Below are positions 62,402 to 64,000 of a DNA stretch of 64,000 nucleotides, piece by piece (the first letter of the stretch is position 1; each line of letters starts with the position of its first letter). Position numbers and translations under genes: made by a program. The notes below the pieces were generated by a model. The model was not told where the DNA came from, searched no databases, and worked only from the letters and a program-made list of their open reading frames with translations. Origin of the DNA: JADJXV01 sp046328995 (GTDB taxonomy: Bacteria > Bacteroidota > Ignavibacteria > Kapaibacteriales > UBA961). The stretch is from contig JAXLVN010000001.1 of assembly GCA_046328995.1 (NCBI GenBank), positions 1,054,001-1,118,000 of the forward strand. Reading direction: 5' to 3'.

Positions 62402-63256
62402 TCACGCATAACTAAAAAATCCCTTGCCTGACTTGCGTCCAAGGCATCCAGCGGCGACCATTTTTCTCAGTAATGGACAAGCGCGGTATTTGTCATCGCC
62501 GAGTCCGGTGTGGAGCACTTCCATGATGGAGAGGCAGACGTCGAGTCCGATGAAGTCGGCAAGTGTGAGCGGACCCATTGGATGATTCATCCCGAGCTTC
62601 ATCACAGTGTCGATATCCTGAGCACTGGCAACGCCTTCCATCAGGCAGAAGACGGCTTCATTGATCATCGGCATCAAAATTCTATTGGAAATAAATCCTG
62701 CGTAATCCTGTACACTCACGGGAGTTTTTTCGAGCTGTTTGGCAAGGTCTTCGATGATAGTATAGGTCTCGTCACTCGTGGAAAACCCACGGACAATTTC
62801 ACATAACTTCATCAGTGGAACGGGATTAAAGAAGTGCATACCGATGAATTTATCGGCACGTTTGGTTGCAGCGGCAATGGAAGTAATCGAGATCGAACTC
62901 GTATTACTTGCAAAAATCGTGTGCGGTGGGCAAATTGCATCGGCGGTCTTGAAGAGACTCGTTTTGATATCCACATTTTCACTGGCAGCTTCGATGATAA
63001 GATCCGCGTTTGACGCAGCTTCAACGAGACTTGTCGATGGCTTAATGCGAGCGATTGTTTCTAATTTCAGGTCTTCTGTGATAATTCCTTTTTTCGCCTG
63101 ACGTCCGAGATTTTGCTCAATCGTCGTGAGTCCGCGATGAACTGCTTCGGTGCTAACATCAACGAGTGTAACATCATAGCCAAATTGTGCAAAAGTATGA
63201 GCGATGCCATTTCCCATCGTTCCGGCGCCAATAACAACAACATTTTTGATAGTCAT
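62402..63256 (-). CDS. 3-hydroxybutyryl-CoA dehydrogenase
   Basis: 284 aa from the ATG at 63256 (TIKNVVVIGAGTMGNGIAH), where the NAD-binding GxGxxG starts; the longer open frame adds 44 unsupported residues. NAD-binding domain with the ASNTSSISI catalytic-domain hinge, then GMHFFNPVPLMKLCEIV and the C-terminal NRILMPMINEAVFCLMEGV and GRKSGKGFF. Acts on (S)-3-hydroxyacyl-CoA in butyrate or beta-oxidation metabolism. A TAATTTTG -7 element (63314-63321, minus) lies 58 bp upstream. Confidence 0.95.
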   Translation of the reverse strand: MTIKNVVVIGAGTMGNGIAHTFAQFGYDVTLVDVSTEAVHRGLTTIEQNLGRQAKKGIITEDLKLETIARIKPSTSLVEAASNADLIIEAASENVDIKTSLFKTADAICPPHTIFASNTSSISITSIAAATKRADKFIGMHFFNPVPLMKLCEIVRGFSTSDETYTIIEDLAKQLEKTPVSVQDYAGFISNRILMPMINEAVFCLMEGVASAQDIDTVMKLGMNHPMGPLTLADFIGLDVCLSIMEVLHTGLGDDKYRACPLLRKMVAAGCLGRKSGKGFFSYA

Positions 63257-63417
63257 GATAATCCTTTGTTCTAAATAATACGTACATAATTTGTGAGAAT
63301 TCACGTTCGGTCGCAAAATTACGAAATAAGCGTGCATAATTATTCGGAGAATTGGGATTGTGGAGAAGTTTTGGTAAGTTGCACGCAAGATTTGGGGCGC
63401 ATTGCAGGCGTGTTTTT

Positions 63418-63462
63418 TAACCGCAATGCTCGCAGAGGTTTTCGCAAAGGTCGCGGAGATGT
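63418..63462. repeat. Possible REP-like repeat
   Basis: The stretch AACCGCAATGCTCGCAGAGG and TTTTCGCAAAGGTCGCGGAG has tandem CGCAgAGGT/CGCAaAGGT half-repeats, like a widespread type of short intergenic repeat. Only one copy is visible in the window, so the assignment is tentative. Confidence 0.3.
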
Positions 63463-63517
63463 AGCAAGACTTTCTATCGTGCCCCCTCGTACTACACTCA
63501 CATTAATCGCACAACTC

Positions 63518-64000
63518 ATGTCGTGGAATTCCATCATCGGTCAGCAGCGGGTGAAGAACATCCTGCAGCATGCAATTTCGGAGAATAAGATTGCCCACGG
63601 ATATTGTTTCTGGGGTATGGAAGGCGTTGGCAAAGACGCACTTGCGCTTGAATTTGCGAAAGTGGTTAATTGCCTTGAGCCGCGCGTAACGAGTTCGGGT
63701 ATAGAGTCTTGCGACAACTGCCGAAGTTGCCACCAATCCGACAAACTCGAACACCCAAACATCAAATTTGTCTTCTCTCTGCCCGCCGGCAAATCCACCG
63801 ACAGCCGTGATGACTCCCCTATTTTCCGCCTTTCGGACGACCAGATCAAGCTCATTCAGGAGCAGATGCACATAAAATCGGAAAATCCATATCATAATAT
63901 TACCATCCCAAATGCTTCGCAAATCAGGATTTCGTCCATTCGTGATGTGAAAAAGAGTGTAACGATGTCTGCGTCCCAATCCGGACGCCGCGTCGTTATC
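63518..64000 (+). CDS. holB: DNA polymerase III subunit delta' (partial, runs off the window)
   Basis: The 161 visible residues start SWNSIIGQQRVKNILQHAI and contain the P-loop GMEGVGKDALALEFAK (Walker A) and a zinc module CDNCRSC, as in clamp-loader AAA+ subunits DnaX/HolB. It starts with Ser-Trp-Asn...Ile-Gly-Gln typical of HolB. The 3' end is outside the window. It diverges from the dehydrogenase gene across a 261-bp gap that holds the -7 element for the minus gene and a possible REP-like repeat. Confidence 0.88.
   Translation, partial: MSWNSIIGQQRVKNILQHAISENKIAHGYCFWGMEGVGKDALALEFAKVVNCLEPRVTSSGIESCDNCRSCHQSDKLEHPNIKFVFSLPAGKSTDSRDDSPIFRLSDDQIKLIQEQMHIKSENPYHNITIPNASQIRISSIRDVKKSVTMSASQSGRRVVI

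Noticed and set aside
62402..63388. Long version of the 3-hydroxybutyryl-CoA dehydrogenase with 44 extra residues
   Set aside because: The extra N-terminus is not family-like and includes the promoter -7 element; the enzyme starts at 63256.

Overview
The window looks like a chromosomal segment from a Bacteroidota/Chlorobi-group bacterium, possibly a Kapabacteria-like lineage (inference). The evidence is: several secreted proteins with type IX secretion (T9SS) C-terminal sorting domains; promoters of the TTTG/TTG - 19 bp - TAnnTTTG or TAnnTTCG type; few purine-rich ribosome binding sites; and families typical of the group (DUF2851, DUF1361, OmpA proteins with long periplasmic parts, SBP-permease fusions).

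Layout. 1-9.4 kb (+): the end of a T9SS surface protein, pheT, a DUF547 protein, an FAD reductase next to a membrane 4Fe-4S protein (a probable electron-transfer pair), and a polytopic glycosyltransferase. 9.4-22.4 kb (-): a compact run with several overlapping gene ends. It mixes housekeeping genes (pyrF, folD, a DUF255 thioredoxin-like protein) with polysaccharide genes (GT9, two other glycosyltransferases, a threonine dehydrogenase-like epimerase, an O-antigen polymerase-like protein) and a secreted M48 protease. 22.5-27.1 kb (+): a membrane PP2C/SpoIIE phosphatase and an exported TldD-like protease.

27.1-34.4 kb (+): an AT-rich accessory island. It holds nine small, unrelated genes, nearly all single and all on the same strand. 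Several gaps hold long imperfect palindromes that resemble integron attC sites. No integrase is present. I read it as a CALIN-like (integrase-less) gene-cassette array, partly decayed; this is the most interesting system here. One member is a Fic AMP-transferase with its own winged helix and a palindromic operator/promoter. 34.4-37.8 kb (+): a mini protein-kinase-like protein, a DUF1361 membrane protein and a heme/copper monooxygenase-like T9SS protein.

37.8-54.2 kb (-): a likely six-gene, 16-kb operon for the cell surface. It has four tandem paralogues (about 865 aa each, propeller-like repeats, T9SS tails), a VWA/WD40-like 1261-aa protein and an OmpA protein. The paralogues are mosaics: P1 and P4 share N-terminal bodies, while P2 and P3 share a nearly identical 289-bp 3' segment. 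Divergent from it (+) is an ECF sigma / anti-sigma pair, and the shared intergenic region carries an inverted repeat.

56-64 kb (mostly -): a TonB-like protein, a solitary HsdR_N nuclease-like protein, tRNA-Arg(ACG), rpsT, a fused amino-acid ABC transporter, an RluA-type pseudouridine synthase, a hypothetical membrane protein, an ORF6N remnant, 3-hydroxybutyryl-CoA dehydrogenase and the start of holB (+).
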